Positions 10,991-24,034 of a stretch of 64,000 nt of DNA are shown in pieces (the first letter of the stretch is position 1; every line of letters begins with the position of its first letter). The position numbers and the translations under genes are program-made. The stretch is from contig NC_058146.1 of NCBI RefSeq assembly GCF_011075055.1, positions 6,262,001-6,326,000 of the forward strand. Direction: 5' to 3'. Source of the stretch: Mangifera indica. Its lineage: Eukaryota; Streptophyta; Magnoliopsida; Sapindales; Anacardiaceae. A model generated the notes under the pieces. It did no database searches, was not told where the DNA came from, and saw only the letters and a list, made by a program, of their open reading frames with translations.

Positions 10991-13900
10991 AGAAAAGAAA
11001 ACAGTAATTTTATCAATATTTTTTCATTTTGTAAAATAATAAAAACAAAAATAAATTATATGATTGTAATACTTTTTAAATAATGTGAATTTCGACCAAA
11101 TTAATTTTTTTTTTTTTTAAGGCTATCTGATACTAAGCATTTTAATAAGTAAATAAAGGCCGAGGTTGATGGCATGTTGTGAGCCCTCTTGTCGGATAAG
11201 CTCAAAGGCCAAGACAACAATGGCTCTTTGAATGGTCCCTCAAAACTCATCGTGATTTATGGTACATCCTTCTTTGTTAATTAGTCTAAATCCATCTCAT
11301 CGTGATTTCAGCAGTTCTTGGCCTAAGTTTCAATCTGATACCTTTTTCTTTTCACAAAAAATTCGATTAATAAACTCTATATATTAAGAATAATAAAAAT
11401 AGATAAATAAACTTTGTTAAACATTCAACTATAAAACATCGTTATCTTCATCAAATAATACACAATACGAAATAACATAGGTATAAAACGATACATATCT
11501 ATGTCAAAGCATAGTGTTCTTCCTTCAAAACTTTATCCAATGGTAATGAAAATATGCCAATTACATAGACAGAAATAAAAGAATAAAACCCTCTAATTTC
11601 AAGAATAAAGCCAGCCCTTTGGCAAGAATTAATATTTATTATATTGAATTTCTAAAACATGAAGTAGGGTTTGGTGGATATATAGATTAATGGGCAGATT
11701 TTAAGTTATTGATAAACCGTCTTAATTAAGGATTAAGGAATAAAATTCAATCTAGCTGGATCCCAATTCCATTTTTTTAATCGACTGATTAAAATAGGCC
11801 AAATTGAAATTGAAATATGTATCTTGTGATAGTAGGTGGATTTCTACCAAAAATAAATTGTTATGAAATTAGCTCGGTTTGCTGTACTCCAATTTGTCCA
11901 TGAAACAAATTAAATTAAAATTAAATCAATCCCATAAATAATTACAAGTTGATTAAGTTGAATAATATTATGTATATATAATTAAATATATTAAATAATA
12001 CATATAATTTTATTACAATTATTTTACGTCATAATTAAAGGAAACATTATCCATTGTGCATTATTGATTTTTCTCTCCTCGGAGAAATCTAAAAATTGAT
12101 TACTTAATTAGACAAATATTTATTTTAATTAATAAATTATCAGTAATAATCTAAAATAAATAATTCAAATCCAACTGGGATTCTTGTTGAGTTGTTGCCA
12201 GTAGAGTGGATGCAAACCGATAAACATGGAATTAAATAATAAAATTCGATTTAAAATCATCACTCAAAGGCGTGTTTGGTTCATTAGAATGGAAGAGACT
12301 TTCCTAGAAAACGCTCTTTCCATTATTTATCTAAAAATAAAACGTTGGAAGAACTTCTTGAGATAAGAAAAATAGGGAATTTTATTTATTAATTTTTGTC
12401 AGTAACGACAAATTTTACCCACATTAAATTATTATTTTTATAAGATTGAATCAATCATATTAAATAAAATAAATTTTAAATTCAATAAATAATTTCACAA
12501 TTACTAAATCCAAATCAAATAAGTTAAAAATTTGATATTAATATATTATTAGAGAATATTTAAACTTATATTTTTTTATACATAAAATCTTATTTTTTAT
12601 AACTTAAATTATCTTTTTATGGATGTTGTTATTAATTTACTTGCCTATTTGAGTGATAAAATATAATTTTTATTCCTCTTAATTTTGATAATCTTTTGTC
12701 AAACTTTAAAATTAGTAAGTTTTATGAAAGAAAAATTAACGTAATTTTTAATAACAATAACGTAATTCTTAAAATTTTCTATAAAAATAAAAACAAAAAA
12801 CCCAAAAAAATAAACTCAAAAAAAAGATGGTTGCGTTTTCTTTAGTTTTTGAATGATATAATATATGATTATTAACTCTTGCGCAAAAGAGAAACCTTAA
12901 GTTTTTTTAATAATTATTATGAATTATGATTATCCTAAAGTTTTTATTTATTTATTTTTGTGTGCCAGTACAAAATTTGAAACAAATGTAGTTAAGAAAA
13001 AATATAATTAATTATTACAATTATATTATTATTTAAATAGAATACAAAATCATATATAATTATGTGATATAATTATTTATTTTTTCTCTCATAATTATTC
13101 TATTGAATGTTAGTACAACATATTGAATAACTAAACCAATATTATTTATTTGTAAATATAATGTTATTTAAATAGGGTGTGGTTAAATTAAAAAACAAAA
13201 AAAAAAATGGGAGCCAAGATCTTATAAGTTCTACAGAATTGGCCCGGAACAATTATCATCTTACAGCCCATGTTTGAATTGGGTTTTTTGTTGGTCCAAC
13301 ATTTTCACTTCGAGCCCTTTGACATATGTTGTAGGCCTTGAAGCCGCTAAACCTAATCAATCAAAGACTTGTTTACAAATTACTTAGCGTACAGTAAGAT
13401 TATGTATATTCATTTTAAGTATATAAATAAGTATATATTTAATATATATCATTATAAAATTATATAATTTTAAATTAAAGATAAAATAATACTCAGTCAT
13501 ATGAAACACATATAAGTGTGTACTAATTTATATGCATTAAATGGGTACGCATATTATCATTCATGATTCCAAGTGTTTCAGTCATGAATCAACTTGTCAA
13601 CTACATTTAGTTTGTTTTTAACCTAGATCGGATATTAACCAAGTGATAGAGGTACTCTAGTTCAATCAGTAATTAGATCATTGACCAGTGATTAGACTGA
13701 ATATTTATTTAAAAATAATATTAACTTTTTTTTTATATAATTTGTCATTAATGATATAATTATACATAATTAACATTAAAATATGTTTAGTTTGATAATA
13801 TACATGTTCAAATACAATAAACAAGATCTTTTCCATGTTAATAAATTTACAAATTTTTGAACAGTAACTTTGTTTCTTTCCTTAACTTAAATGATATAAA

Positions 13901-15301
13901 ACTATACAAATTAACTTAAAATTTCGCTTCACATTTACATAAACAATACTCATATGTATTAAAAAAAAAAAAGGAAAAAAGTTTATTGATTAAAATATTT
14001 TTTTTTAGGGATTTATTCGAATTAATCAAGAGGTTGAATACTAAACCAATACAGTCTAGTAACTAAATTAAATAGAATTTTGTATTCATCCCTACCCCTT
14101 CAACAAAACCCTAACATCTATCAACCCAAACTTTCATTTTTATTATCTTACACTCTCATTTTTTAAATCTAATATATAAAACACAAATTCAAGCAAGAAT
14201 AATCAGCAATTTCAAGTCTTAAGACCAACATAGACTGACTTTTTGTTTTTAAGTTGGTGTATTGTTGTAATTTATGAAAAAGAACAATATTAACGTGTAA
14301 GTAATAATTACATTTATGAAGAAATATCAAATTATCACGTTTATAAATTTTATATTTTTCACATAGTTTAAAGATACGATAACTTACCTTGATCTATCTA
14401 ATTTTGACGCATACAAAACATAAAAAGAACTGATAAATAATTTAAAATATCTAATTTTGACACGTACAAAACATAAAAGGAATTGATGAAAAATTCAAAG
14501 GATGTTAATTTCCTTCCGTTAACCTGTTGTCTTGATGACGAAGAAAAAGAAATTTAAAATTTTCTATTTATTAGATTTTATTGTTGTAAATTCTTGTCAA
14601 TGATAGAAAGAAGGCAAAACTCCTATTTATAATAGTTAAGTGTAACTTACCATCGAAAGTTACATCATTATAAAGAGTCACATATTTTTATTATAAAGAG
14701 TTATTTTTTTATCAGTCAATAAAATTTACGTATTAAAAATTTTATTATGTAAAAATGAGTTATTTTATCAAATAAATACAATTATATTTGATAAAATAAT
14801 TTTTTAATATTATGTAAGTCAGTCATAAATTTTAATATCTTTATTATATGACTATTATTTATTATAGACTTTGTGAAATCCTTGTATGGTTTCTTCCCCC
14901 TTAAATACGTTGTTTAAGAACTATTATTTTTAGAATTGAATTAGAGATAGATTCAATATAGGAGATAATTTGATATGATCGATAGTTATATTAATTCATT
15001 GTTTAAAAATTTTGCATTATTTATGATTAATTATATAATTTGATTTATAAATTTTAAAATAAACTTAGTTTAATAGTATTATATAGATTCAAATGTAATA
15101 AATAAAATTTTAAGTTTAAACTTTAATAATAAATTTTTTATATATACAAAGTTAAACTTGATTTTATATCTAATTCAACCAAATGATTCGAATGATTTAA
15201 TTTAATTTAATTTGGTTTGATTATAAAAACAATTTTTAAGTGAAATTAATCTGTGTAAATCCAATTTTTTAAACTATACAGAGACTAATCACCTCTAATG
15301 T
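10991..15301. other. AT-rich intergenic region
   Basis: No gene recognised. At 11160-11265 the plus strand reads as a short peptide-like stretch (LLSDKLKGQDNN and onward) interrupted by a stop, possibly a gene fragment. At about 12268 the words GGCGTGTTTGGTTC, common at ends of plant DNA transposons, occur without a visible partner. The rest is poly-A/T and degenerate AT-rich sequence. Confidence 0.5.
13396..13555. mobile_element. Small palindromic AT-rich element, copy 3
   Basis: Arms include ATATATCATTATAAAATT and AGTCATATGAAACACATAT around a centre TTTTAAATTAAAGATAAAAT, as in the other copies. Confidence 0.4.
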
Positions 15302-15338
15302 CAGTACGCACGTGTGGTTGTGCACGTGTAACGTACTG
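15302..15338. promoter_or_regulatory. G-box-containing inverted repeat
   Basis: The ends CAGTACG and CGTACTG are perfect complements 23 bp apart, and inside them two CACGT cores (ACGTGTGG and TGCACGTGT) face each other. CACGTG-type sites bind bZIP and bHLH factors (known). It lies in a slightly GC-richer stretch (about 15300-15500), with no gene found within several kb on either side, so a regulatory role is only a possibility. Confidence 0.4.
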
Positions 15339-15929
15339 CAAAAACGCTCTGTTGATCACATAACAAAGCATGTAAAACCAAAAAGTTGCAACGGTTTTCA
15401 GAAAGAGACAAAACGCACGCACGAGGGGGTGGCTCTCTTGAGTAAAAGTAACTGACTTCGAAGCTAAATTGAAACGGTTGTCTCTGTTCGCGCGTGTGGC
15501 TAATAATTATTAGTTTTAAAAAAAAAAAAATTAATAATACCTGACTTATATGATATTATTTTTATAATTTAATAAAAAAATGTGACGTGCAAAAAATTTT
15601 ATACCAACACCTTGCTTATATTGGTTTTAATATTTTATTATTATTAAATTGAAACATTAATGTAAGTCATGGTGGGTATTTGTTATTTTCTCGACACATC
15701 CTTTTTATGTATCATAATACTAATTTTAACTTAACATAATTTTTAATAAAAATAATCAAAATGATTCAATTTTAATGTCTTTATTATATGATTATTCTTG
15801 TTAATATTACTCTCAAACAATTATATATACAAATAAAAAACATGAAATATAAAAAAAAACATATAGATTAACTTAGACTCTCAAATGTATAAATTTAATA
15901 TAAACATAATATTATATCATTACTGACGT

Positions 15930-16330
15930 TTGATAATACCCATCTTTTGAACATATTTATTAAATGTTTTGTGAGATAATCCTTTTATTAAAGGATTTGT
16001 AATCATAAGATTAATTTTAATGTGTTCAATTGATAGTTTTTGTTTTTTAATTTATTTTTTAACGACAAAATATTTTATATACATATGTTCAACAACTTTT
16101 GAATCATTTTTTATACAAGAAAACTATGACATAGTTAAATTTTCAGCAATTTAGCAATAATGTCGACAACCCAAGTCTTGAAATAAAGTTCCACAACCAT
16201 AATTCATGAATAATGTCATCAAAGCATGCCACAAACTCAACTTCCATAACATTTAACATTTTAGTAAAACCATCACAATTCATGGATTGTGAAAATGAAA
16301 CAAAATTGTTATCAATTCCTAACTCTTGTA
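15930..16330 (-). pseudogene. Ty1/copia polyprotein fragment, RNase H to C-terminus
   Basis: On the minus strand 16143-16300 encodes words typical of the copia RNase H region (NVMEVEFVACFDDIIHELWL, then NFISRLG). About 100 bp further on the same strand, 15925-16050 gives KLSIEHIKINLMITNPLIKG, matching the usual end of copia polyproteins. Stops and frameshifts separate the pieces. No LTR or upstream pol part was found nearby, so this is a dead fragment. Confidence 0.7.
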
Positions 16331-17526
16331 GATAAACCACATAGTCATTAGAAATAACAGATCTTATTTCTCTTTGAGATCTTCGTCATCGCATCGTCTA
16401 GAAGTGATAACAAAATTTTGTCTTTTCTCTCTTCTTTTAGATCTATGACGTTTCGTTGTTCAGATCTGGATGATAAAAGATGGTCATTCGTCATCTTTTG
16501 TAATCGAAGATGGAAGATCAATAGAAAATATTGACTGTCGATTGAAATGATGGTGGTCAGAGAAGAAAGTAAATTTTAGAGATGAAATCTAAACTTTTCA
16601 AACTTTGAGAATGAGTTAAAGTGTTAGTTTTTAAAACCCAAAGAAAAAAATAATAAAAATTTTAAAGTTTTAAAGTTTATAAGTGAAATAATGATTTTAT
16701 CTCCGTCTTTAACTAAAAATTTAGACAACAATTAGTCTATAGATAAGTATTTAAGTTTTTTATCTGTTGTGAATAAGATTTTGAAATTATATTAAAATTT
16801 GGATAAAAAATTATCTTTTTTTCTTTATTTATTTAAAATAGATAAACATAACTTTACGAAAAATTATATTACATTAAACATATTATATAAATCCAAAAGC
16901 TGATGGTTACAAGTTGGTAGTTATAATTGTATTAATTAATAAAAAGCTGAATGAGACTATTCCCACCAAAACTGGTGAACCAAGTTTTATAGGCGGTGGT
17001 TCAGTTTTATTAATGAACTCATCTAATTGAAAGAACACAAAAATTTTATCCAAAGAAATTCTCTACAATTTTAATATGTAGTTAATATCTCTCCCCCTCC
17101 CTTTTTTTTATCATTTTATATCCCCATTCCTTCTTTTTTGTTGTCTCAACTTCTCCTATCCTTTTACATCTCAAATTTATTTTTTTTCATTTTCTCTTTT
17201 TTCATAATCGGAACAAATATTTTTACGTATTCTCCAAACCCTAACCATTTTTTCATAATTTGTTACAACAAGTCAACTTCTCTTTAACTTTTTTTAATAT
17301 CACACTTAGTGATGGATCCAAAAATTTATTGGGTATGGACCTTTTGAATTGTTCGTCAATCAATTAATAAAAATTTTTGAAACACTATAAAAAATAATAC
17401 AATATCAAGAAATTGAGAAGAAAAATATAATGATACAAACAATTTTTATATGAAAAAACCTCTTCATGTGAAAGAGAGAAAAAAACATTTACTTAAATTT
17501 AATATAATTAAAAGTGTTTACAACAA

Positions 17527-17527
<1 letters not shown>

Positions 17528-17568
<41 letters not shown>

Positions 17569-17578
17569 CTATAGAGAG

Positions 17579-17620
<42 letters not shown>
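17528..17620. repeat. Compound microsatellite (AC)n(AT)n(AG)n
   Basis: Three adjoining dinucleotide arrays, AC then AT then AG, with single-base interruptions. Confidence 0.95.
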
Positions 17621-18064
17621 TTTGTATTATTGAAGAAGTAATCAAACTTCATGTTGTAACTCCAAATCCAATTGTCAAAATCAAAACTTAATTATTTGGA
17701 TTAAAAATCTATACATCCTTTATTTACCAATTGAAAAAAGTTAGAATGTTATATTTTGAAAATTTAAATGGTTAAATATTACTTATTTAAAAATGAAAAT
17801 AATTTATAATGGTATAACTAAAGTTTTTTAATTTAACATGGTTTTTATATTTCTATATATTTTGAAAGTGCTCAATGATATCTTCGTTGGTAATTTGGTG
17901 TATCAAAAAATCATATTTCTTATTTTGAATATAATTTGGGTATTTGTCAAAATCTCATGTCTTTTTTGCATGAAAATATATATCCAAAACTTTAATTCTT
18001 ATTTTGAATATATCTTAGATAATTTGAGAGGACAAAAAAAAAAAAAAGATTATTTAGATATACA

Positions 18065-18179
<115 letters not shown>

Positions 18180-19269
18180 CATTCAATTAAAAAAAAAAGA
18201 CATTAAAATTATACGTAAATTACTTATTTAAGACTTTGTTGTACAAATTTTATGATGAGAATAATATTTTTGGAACAAAACAATCAAACATTTCACTTTA
18301 AAAATAGGTTTTAAGAAGCAATATTGGAAATTTGGAGGGGAGAAGTGGACTAAGTATTACATGGAGTAAAGATTTTGGAGGATTTTAGGGAATATTTGGA
18401 CTAATCAATAACTTCAGAAAAATTAAGGGTGGGGCCTATCCTCATTATGCATTAGGTCCGTGCTTACTTATGCTATTTCTCTTCTTATTTTAGAGTCAAG
18501 ATTGGTTAAACTAATCAATCGTTGGAATAAATTTACATAAATATTTGTAATTACTTAAACAAAGGTGATTGGCAAAGACAATGAGGGTGATAATATGATG
18601 TAATGGTGGTGGTGTTAATATCTGAGATGATAGAGATAAATATTTAATATTCAACCACGTTGAATGTGAGCGTATATTATCGTCTTCTTCCACAAAAAAA
18701 AGTTATGATTTTTTTAGTTTCTTTTCCAGTGTAAAGTATTTACATAATTAATAAAAAGTAAAGATAAATTCGTAATTGATAGGTAATTTTGTATTTTTAC
18801 TAAAAAAAGGCAAATAGAAATTTAAAGTGAAAATGGTTTGCACTAAGGGAATTGACAGATGGGTGATAAAATACACTGTTCAATCTTAACTATGGAAAAG
18901 GTGATTTCATGAAAGTTTGTGTAGTAAAGAGAGATTCTGCCTTCAAAAAAACCCTCGAAAACATTTCACTCTAGCTGAGATGGCATGTTTTGTTAGTTCT
19001 TATCATGTCAGAAGCCAAACATATTTTCACTGAAATCGAACTTGATTCCAAAGTCTTTCTATCCGTTACCAACTTGCCTCATTACCAGGATAATTACTTT
19101 AAAGTTCAAAACTTTATGTAAAATCCTTTTATTCACTTAAATCAAAAAGTAACATTTTAATGGGACATAATTAAAGTGTTTTCTTCACTGAGGGGTTAAA
19201 TCGTTACTTTCTAATTTAAAAGGATCCCATCATTTCATTTCTCACTAACGCATTCTCATGACCAATTTC

Positions 19270-20645
19270 ATGGCTCTCTCTCATCTCTCTTTTCACTGCT
19301 TTTTCTCCTTACCACCGCCACAACCGCCGCCGCCACCACCATTACTATCCCACTCACTCCTCTGGAAATAAAGCACGCCTCTTCCGATTCCTATGGCTAT
19401 AAGCTCCTCAACTCATTAGCCTCTTCTTCGCTTTCCAGAGCCCAACACCTCAAATCAAAATCACCAATCAAAATAAAAACCAACTCTTCTTCTCTTTCAA
19501 CTCCTTTAAGCTCTCACAGCTATGGCGGCTACTCCATTTCTCTCAGCTTCGGCACTCCTCCTCAATTAGTGACTCTCATTTTCGACACTGGTAGCAGCCT
19601 CGTTTGGTTCCCATGTACCGCCCATTATCTTTGTTTGGGCTGTTATTTCCCCAACGTTGACCCAGCTGACATCTCTACTTTCATTCCCAAAAATTCTTCT
19701 ACTTCAAAGCTTATAGGCTGCAAGAATCCGAAATGTGCATGGATTTTCGGGTCGGAAATTGCATGTTCCCAAACTTGTCCTTACATGATACAATATGGTT
19801 TAGGTTCGACAGCTGGAATTTTGTTATCTGAAACTCTAGATTTTCCCAACAAAAAATTCCCCGATTTCCTATCCGGATGCTCCGTTGTCTCAACCCGACA
19901 ACCCGCGGGCATTGCCGGGTTTGGTCGTGGGAAGGAATCGTTACCGTCTCAACTGGGTGTGGGTAAATTCTCATATTGTTTACTTTCCCGTAAATTTGAT
20001 GACACGTCGGTCAGTAGTAACCTGGTTTTGGATATCGGGTCAGATTCGGGTAATTCCACGACTTCACATGTGAGCTACACAACGTTTTTGAAGAACCCAA
20101 CGGGGGCTGATCCTGCTTTTCGACAATATTATTATGTGCTTTTACGAAAAATTGTCGTTGGAACTCGGCGCGTTAAGATTCCGTACCGATTTTCGTCACC
20201 CGATCCGACGGAAAGGAGGAACCATTGTGGATTCGGGTTCAACGTTCACTTTCATGGAGAAACCCGTTTTTGATGCTGTGGCAGAGGAATTCATAAAACA
20301 AGTGGGGAACGATAGCAGGGCACCAAAGGAGGAAATTGAGTCCGGTTTAAGGCCATGTTTCAAGATTTCGGGCGATAAATCGGTTAATATTCCGAAATTG
20401 ACTTTCCGATTCAAAGGTGGATCAAAAATGGCTTTACCATTGGAGAATTATTTTGTGTTTTATGGTAAAAAAAGCGCCATTTGTTTGACGATTGTCACCG
20501 AAAATTCGGTGGAACCCGGGATCAGCAGCACCGGACCGGCGATCATTTTGGGGAGTTTTCAGGTGCAGAATTTTTACTTGGAGTTTAATTTGGCTCAAGA
20601 AAATTCGGATTCGCTAGGAAAAATTGCTCAGGAAGGCAAAAGTGA
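19270..20645 (+). CDS. Aspartic protease, nepenthesin-type (A1 family), reading frame broken three times
   Basis: Secreted or vacuolar pepsin-like protease of the plant A1 family. Intronless. The protein is readable end to end only by changing frame at three points: in the CT tract after the ATG (about 19275-19285), near 20208 (ACGGAAAGG) and in AAAA at about 20596-20600. Pieces in order: hydrophobic signal-like segment (SLFSLLFLL), SYGGYSISLSFGTPP, first catalytic FDTGSSLVWFP at 19584, the cysteine-rich insert after it, CGGxG-like GIAGFGRG, second catalytic IVDSGSTFTF at 20227-20256, and a canonical end (KFGFARKNC) that is seen only after the third shift, with stop TGA at 20643. Without that shift the frame runs to 20688 with an untypical tail. 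There is no in-frame stop elsewhere in about 450 codons, so it is either a very young pseudogene or an intact gene with sequence errors. Confidence 0.85.
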
Positions 20646-20994
20646 TTGTCGTCATGTGAAAAATAAAACGGTGCCGTTTTTGTGTTAAACATTGTAATTG
20701 AAATTTGATAGGATGAATTTGGAAGAGAGATGGATGAAAAACAGTGAGGTGGGTGTATTAGTTGGGATGAAATTGTGATAATGATAAGATGATGGTGACT
20801 TGTTAAACTGTAGTTAACTTTTGTGATGCATTAAGTTTAGCAAAAAGGAATAAAGGGACTTGTGTTTACTTTGAAACCGTCAATTGTGATGTAAAGAGAA
20901 ACTGTTGAAATACTTCTTCCACTATCATACTTTAGGCAAGAAGCAACTTTCCGGTGGTGTTTGTCCTTTCCTTTTCTTGTCGATGAAGTCTTCT

Positions 20995-21110
20995 TATTTT
21001 TTTTATATAAAAATTAATATAAATATAATATATTATTATATAATTAGATATATTTTTTATTAATTTAAAATTATTTAATTATATAATAATATATAAAAAA
21101 TATCTGAAGA
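20995..21110. mobile_element. Small palindromic AT-rich element, copy 4
   Basis: Arms ATATATTATTATATAATTAG and TAATTATATAATAATATAT flank a centre TTATTAATTTAAAATTA. Nearly symmetrical. Confidence 0.45.
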
Positions 21111-21375
21111 TAATTTTATTGATTTTTTTCATAATTTTAATGTTGATTTTAAAAAATTATTATTATACATTTGGGTTTAGAGTTTTTTATTGACTACATC
21201 TGTTTGCCGTTGTGGAATTTCAACTCCAACGTTAACATTTGTTTCCCAACGTTAACCTTAAAAGATCAAATTTATCTATGTTCTTTATAATATTATTGTA
21301 ATAGATTAACTTAAATTACATGTTATACATTTGTAAAATCTTAAAAACATTAAAAATAAAAATTTAGAAAATTAA

Positions 21376-21379
<4 letters not shown>

Positions 21380-21416
<37 letters not shown>
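21380..21416. repeat. Microsatellite (AT)n(AC)n
   Basis: About 13 AT units followed by 5 AC units. Confidence 0.9.
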
Positions 21417-21419
21417 TTT

Positions 21420-21550
21420 AAATACATAGATGATGCATTATGTGATTAAATATTATTTTATTTTTAATTCAAAATCATTTATTCACATGATGACACAACA
21501 TCTATATACCTATTTTGTATATTTAAAATATGTACACATAGTTTTTATTT
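21420..21550. mobile_element. Small palindromic AT-rich element, copy 5
   Basis: ATGCATTATGTGATTAAAT and ATTCACATGATGACACAAC form opposing arms around TTTTTAATTCAAAATC. One of the clearest copies of the family. Confidence 0.55.
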
Positions 21551-21699
21551 ATACATACATGCACTAATCACTTTATCTAATGTCGTAATAATACTAAGAT
21601 ATTGTATCATGTTCTATATTCAATAAAATGACATTTCTTCATCTTTATCTCCACACACACACATGCATATTATTTATGTGATGAATGCCTTTAGAATAG

Positions 21700-22160
21700 T
21701 AAAACTGTGAGAAAAGAATCAAAGTGTATCTTAATCATGAGGACCTTATACGCACATATAGTGGTCATTCTAAAAATGTTAGTAGCCCCAACATTATCCT
21801 AACCAAAGACACAAATAATGTGATAAAGTTATCATCGTATTAAATGACTTTACCGAAAAGTAATGATAAATTTTTTATGTCAAAGTTATTTTAACAACTT
21901 GATGCAATACGTGAGTGCATATTATTGCATATTCATTAGACTGACTCGCTATAAAGATTTCCATATAGATAATAATCCCAATGTTCATGGAACAAATCCT
22001 ATAATGGAAGATGATGTATATGATCCATTAACTTGAGATTATTAGAGCAACTTATACACCAATCGACTTAGTTTGACTTAACCTAACGTAATCTTTTGAT
22101 TAGCGTTATCAATATGATAATTGTTGGCTTTGTTGAATAGTATATCAAAACTATGGGTGA
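21700..22160. repeat. Retroelement-like non-coding repeat, related to 62430-62670
   Basis: Shares an ordered series of words with 62430-62670: CACATATA.TGG, GATCC..TA.ACTTGAGA, CAACTTATACACCAAT, CTTAGTTTGAC, then ATGATAATTGTTGGCT. Such shared non-coding text at two places 40 kb apart fits LTR or UTR parts of one retroelement family. No coding part here. Confidence 0.5.
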
Positions 22161-22324
22161 TCGATATAAGATTCATCACTCCCAAAACAAATTTTAAAAA
22201 TCATCTAGTTTACTCCTCATAAGCAGCCAAAATCTATAATCCAACTCTACAAACTCTAACAAAATCCCAGCTTAAATAAATAAGAAAATAAAGAGTAATG
22301 ATAATAAAAAAAGTGATATTATGT

Positions 22325-22445
22325 GTACCTCTAATGAGTATTAATTTGATACCCAATAATAATGTGTTATCATATAATGATACATTACTTTATTTTTGAT
22401 TCAAAATTATCCTATCACATGATGATACATTATTATTAAAAAGAC
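22325..22445. mobile_element. Small palindromic AT-rich element, copy 6
   Basis: AATGTGTTATCATATAATG and CATGATGATACATTATTA oppose each other around TTTTTGATTCAAAATT. Confidence 0.5.
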
Positions 22446-22566
22446 ACACCATTTTTTTTGATAATTGGGGCCTACCTATATTTATTGATTGATAAACTTA
22501 TGACATAATAACTAGACCCATAACTGCTGTATCAGATAAATCAAAGGTTTCATAAGTATAACATAA

Positions 22567-23066
22567 NNNNNNNNNNNNNNNNNNNNNNNNNNNNNNNNNN
22601 NNNNNNNNNNNNNNNNNNNNNNNNNNNNNNNNNNNNNNNNNNNNNNNNNNNNNNNNNNNNNNNNNNNNNNNNNNNNNNNNNNNNNNNNNNNNNNNNNNNN
22701 NNNNNNNNNNNNNNNNNNNNNNNNNNNNNNNNNNNNNNNNNNNNNNNNNNNNNNNNNNNNNNNNNNNNNNNNNNNNNNNNNNNNNNNNNNNNNNNNNNNN
22801 NNNNNNNNNNNNNNNNNNNNNNNNNNNNNNNNNNNNNNNNNNNNNNNNNNNNNNNNNNNNNNNNNNNNNNNNNNNNNNNNNNNNNNNNNNNNNNNNNNNN
22901 NNNNNNNNNNNNNNNNNNNNNNNNNNNNNNNNNNNNNNNNNNNNNNNNNNNNNNNNNNNNNNNNNNNNNNNNNNNNNNNNNNNNNNNNNNNNNNNNNNNN
23001 NNNNNNNNNNNNNNNNNNNNNNNNNNNNNNNNNNNNNNNNNNNNNNNNNNNNNNNNNNNNNNNNNN
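22567..23066. other. Assembly gap of exactly 500 N
   Basis: Exactly 500 unknown bases, a standard placeholder length, so the true size is unknown. The apparent frame spanning it has no meaning. Confidence 0.99.
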
Positions 23067-24034
23067 AAAAAAAATGAAAGAGAGAAAAAAATTGGAAAAG
23101 AGGAAGAGTATCATTCTTGTGTTACTATATAAAAAACTAACAAAAATATTGTTGATATAGTTATACCGATCATTAAGTTGAATGACGTAAAAACTCTAAT
23201 GTTACATATATTTTTTTTGCTCTATATTCATTAGTTTTTCGTTTTAAATTCTCACATATTTATAATAAACTTACTCAAGTTTGCCAAAAACTTTAATGAA
23301 TGCTACTAAAATTTATCTTATATAAGACTTTAAATTATGTATATTTGTTGATGACGAAAAATATATCAATAATTTAGAATTAGAGAGAAGACATATACAT
23401 ATCTCACTCTTTTATAATGGCTTACAGATAATGACATATAAAACGTTGGATAATTTATCTTCAAATAGTTTAGAGACTCCAATTATTTGAATATAATATA
23501 GCTCTAAATTAATTTTAGACTTTTTATATATAAATATATAAATATTTTATTATGTGATTATATATTATTTTATTATTAATTTAAAATAATTTAATTATAT
23601 AATAATATATTTGAGTGTGTAAATATTTAGGTATACACTTTCAAAATGGCGTTTGAAAAAAAAGAGGAAGAGGTGGTGTAAATAATGCAACTCTAAAGCA
23701 CATTTAAATATTTTTATTTTTAATTTAAAAAAAACTATTTCCGAGGCATTATTTGGTTAGCGTTCTCCGTTAGGTTAGAAGGGAAAATCAGATCAAATCA
23801 AGCAAACACCATGTATAAAACGTTGACGGTTTGTTGCCATAAGTCCAACCCTATAACCGCCACCAAACGGCCAAACCTGATACGACTTGCGCGCTCACCA
23901 TTTTACAAAATAATAATAATGATAAAAAAAAACATTTTCAGTGAATGAATAAATTATCTTTACTGCACTGCACTGCACTGAACTGCGAGATTTGGCTGTT
24001 TTGTACTTCTGCATTTTGATCTCTCATTCTCACT
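23067..24034. other. Spacer and presumed TT9 promoter
   Basis: AT-rich, with palindromic element copy 7 at 23515-23640. Near the gene, 23963-23985 holds an ACTGC pentamer repeated four times (one copy with an A inserted), probably in the 5' leader or promoter of TT9. No gene seen. Confidence 0.55.
23515..23640. mobile_element. Small palindromic AT-rich element, copy 7
   Basis: ATTATGTGATTATATATT and AATTATATAATAATATAT flank TTATTAATTTAAAATAA, same plan as the other copies. Confidence 0.45.

Larger units (their letters stand above)
20690..22566. other. Intergenic region with small repeats
   Basis: No gene recognised. Contains three palindromic AT-rich elements, one microsatellite and a retroelement-like block at 21700-22160, all listed separately. 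Confidence 0.6.

Noticed and set aside
19711..20414. Minus-strand and alternative plus frames inside the aspartic protease
   Set aside because: Antisense or out-of-frame shadows; the protease motifs lie in the other frames.
22512..23114. 200-codon minus frame
   Set aside because: Consists almost wholly of the N run.
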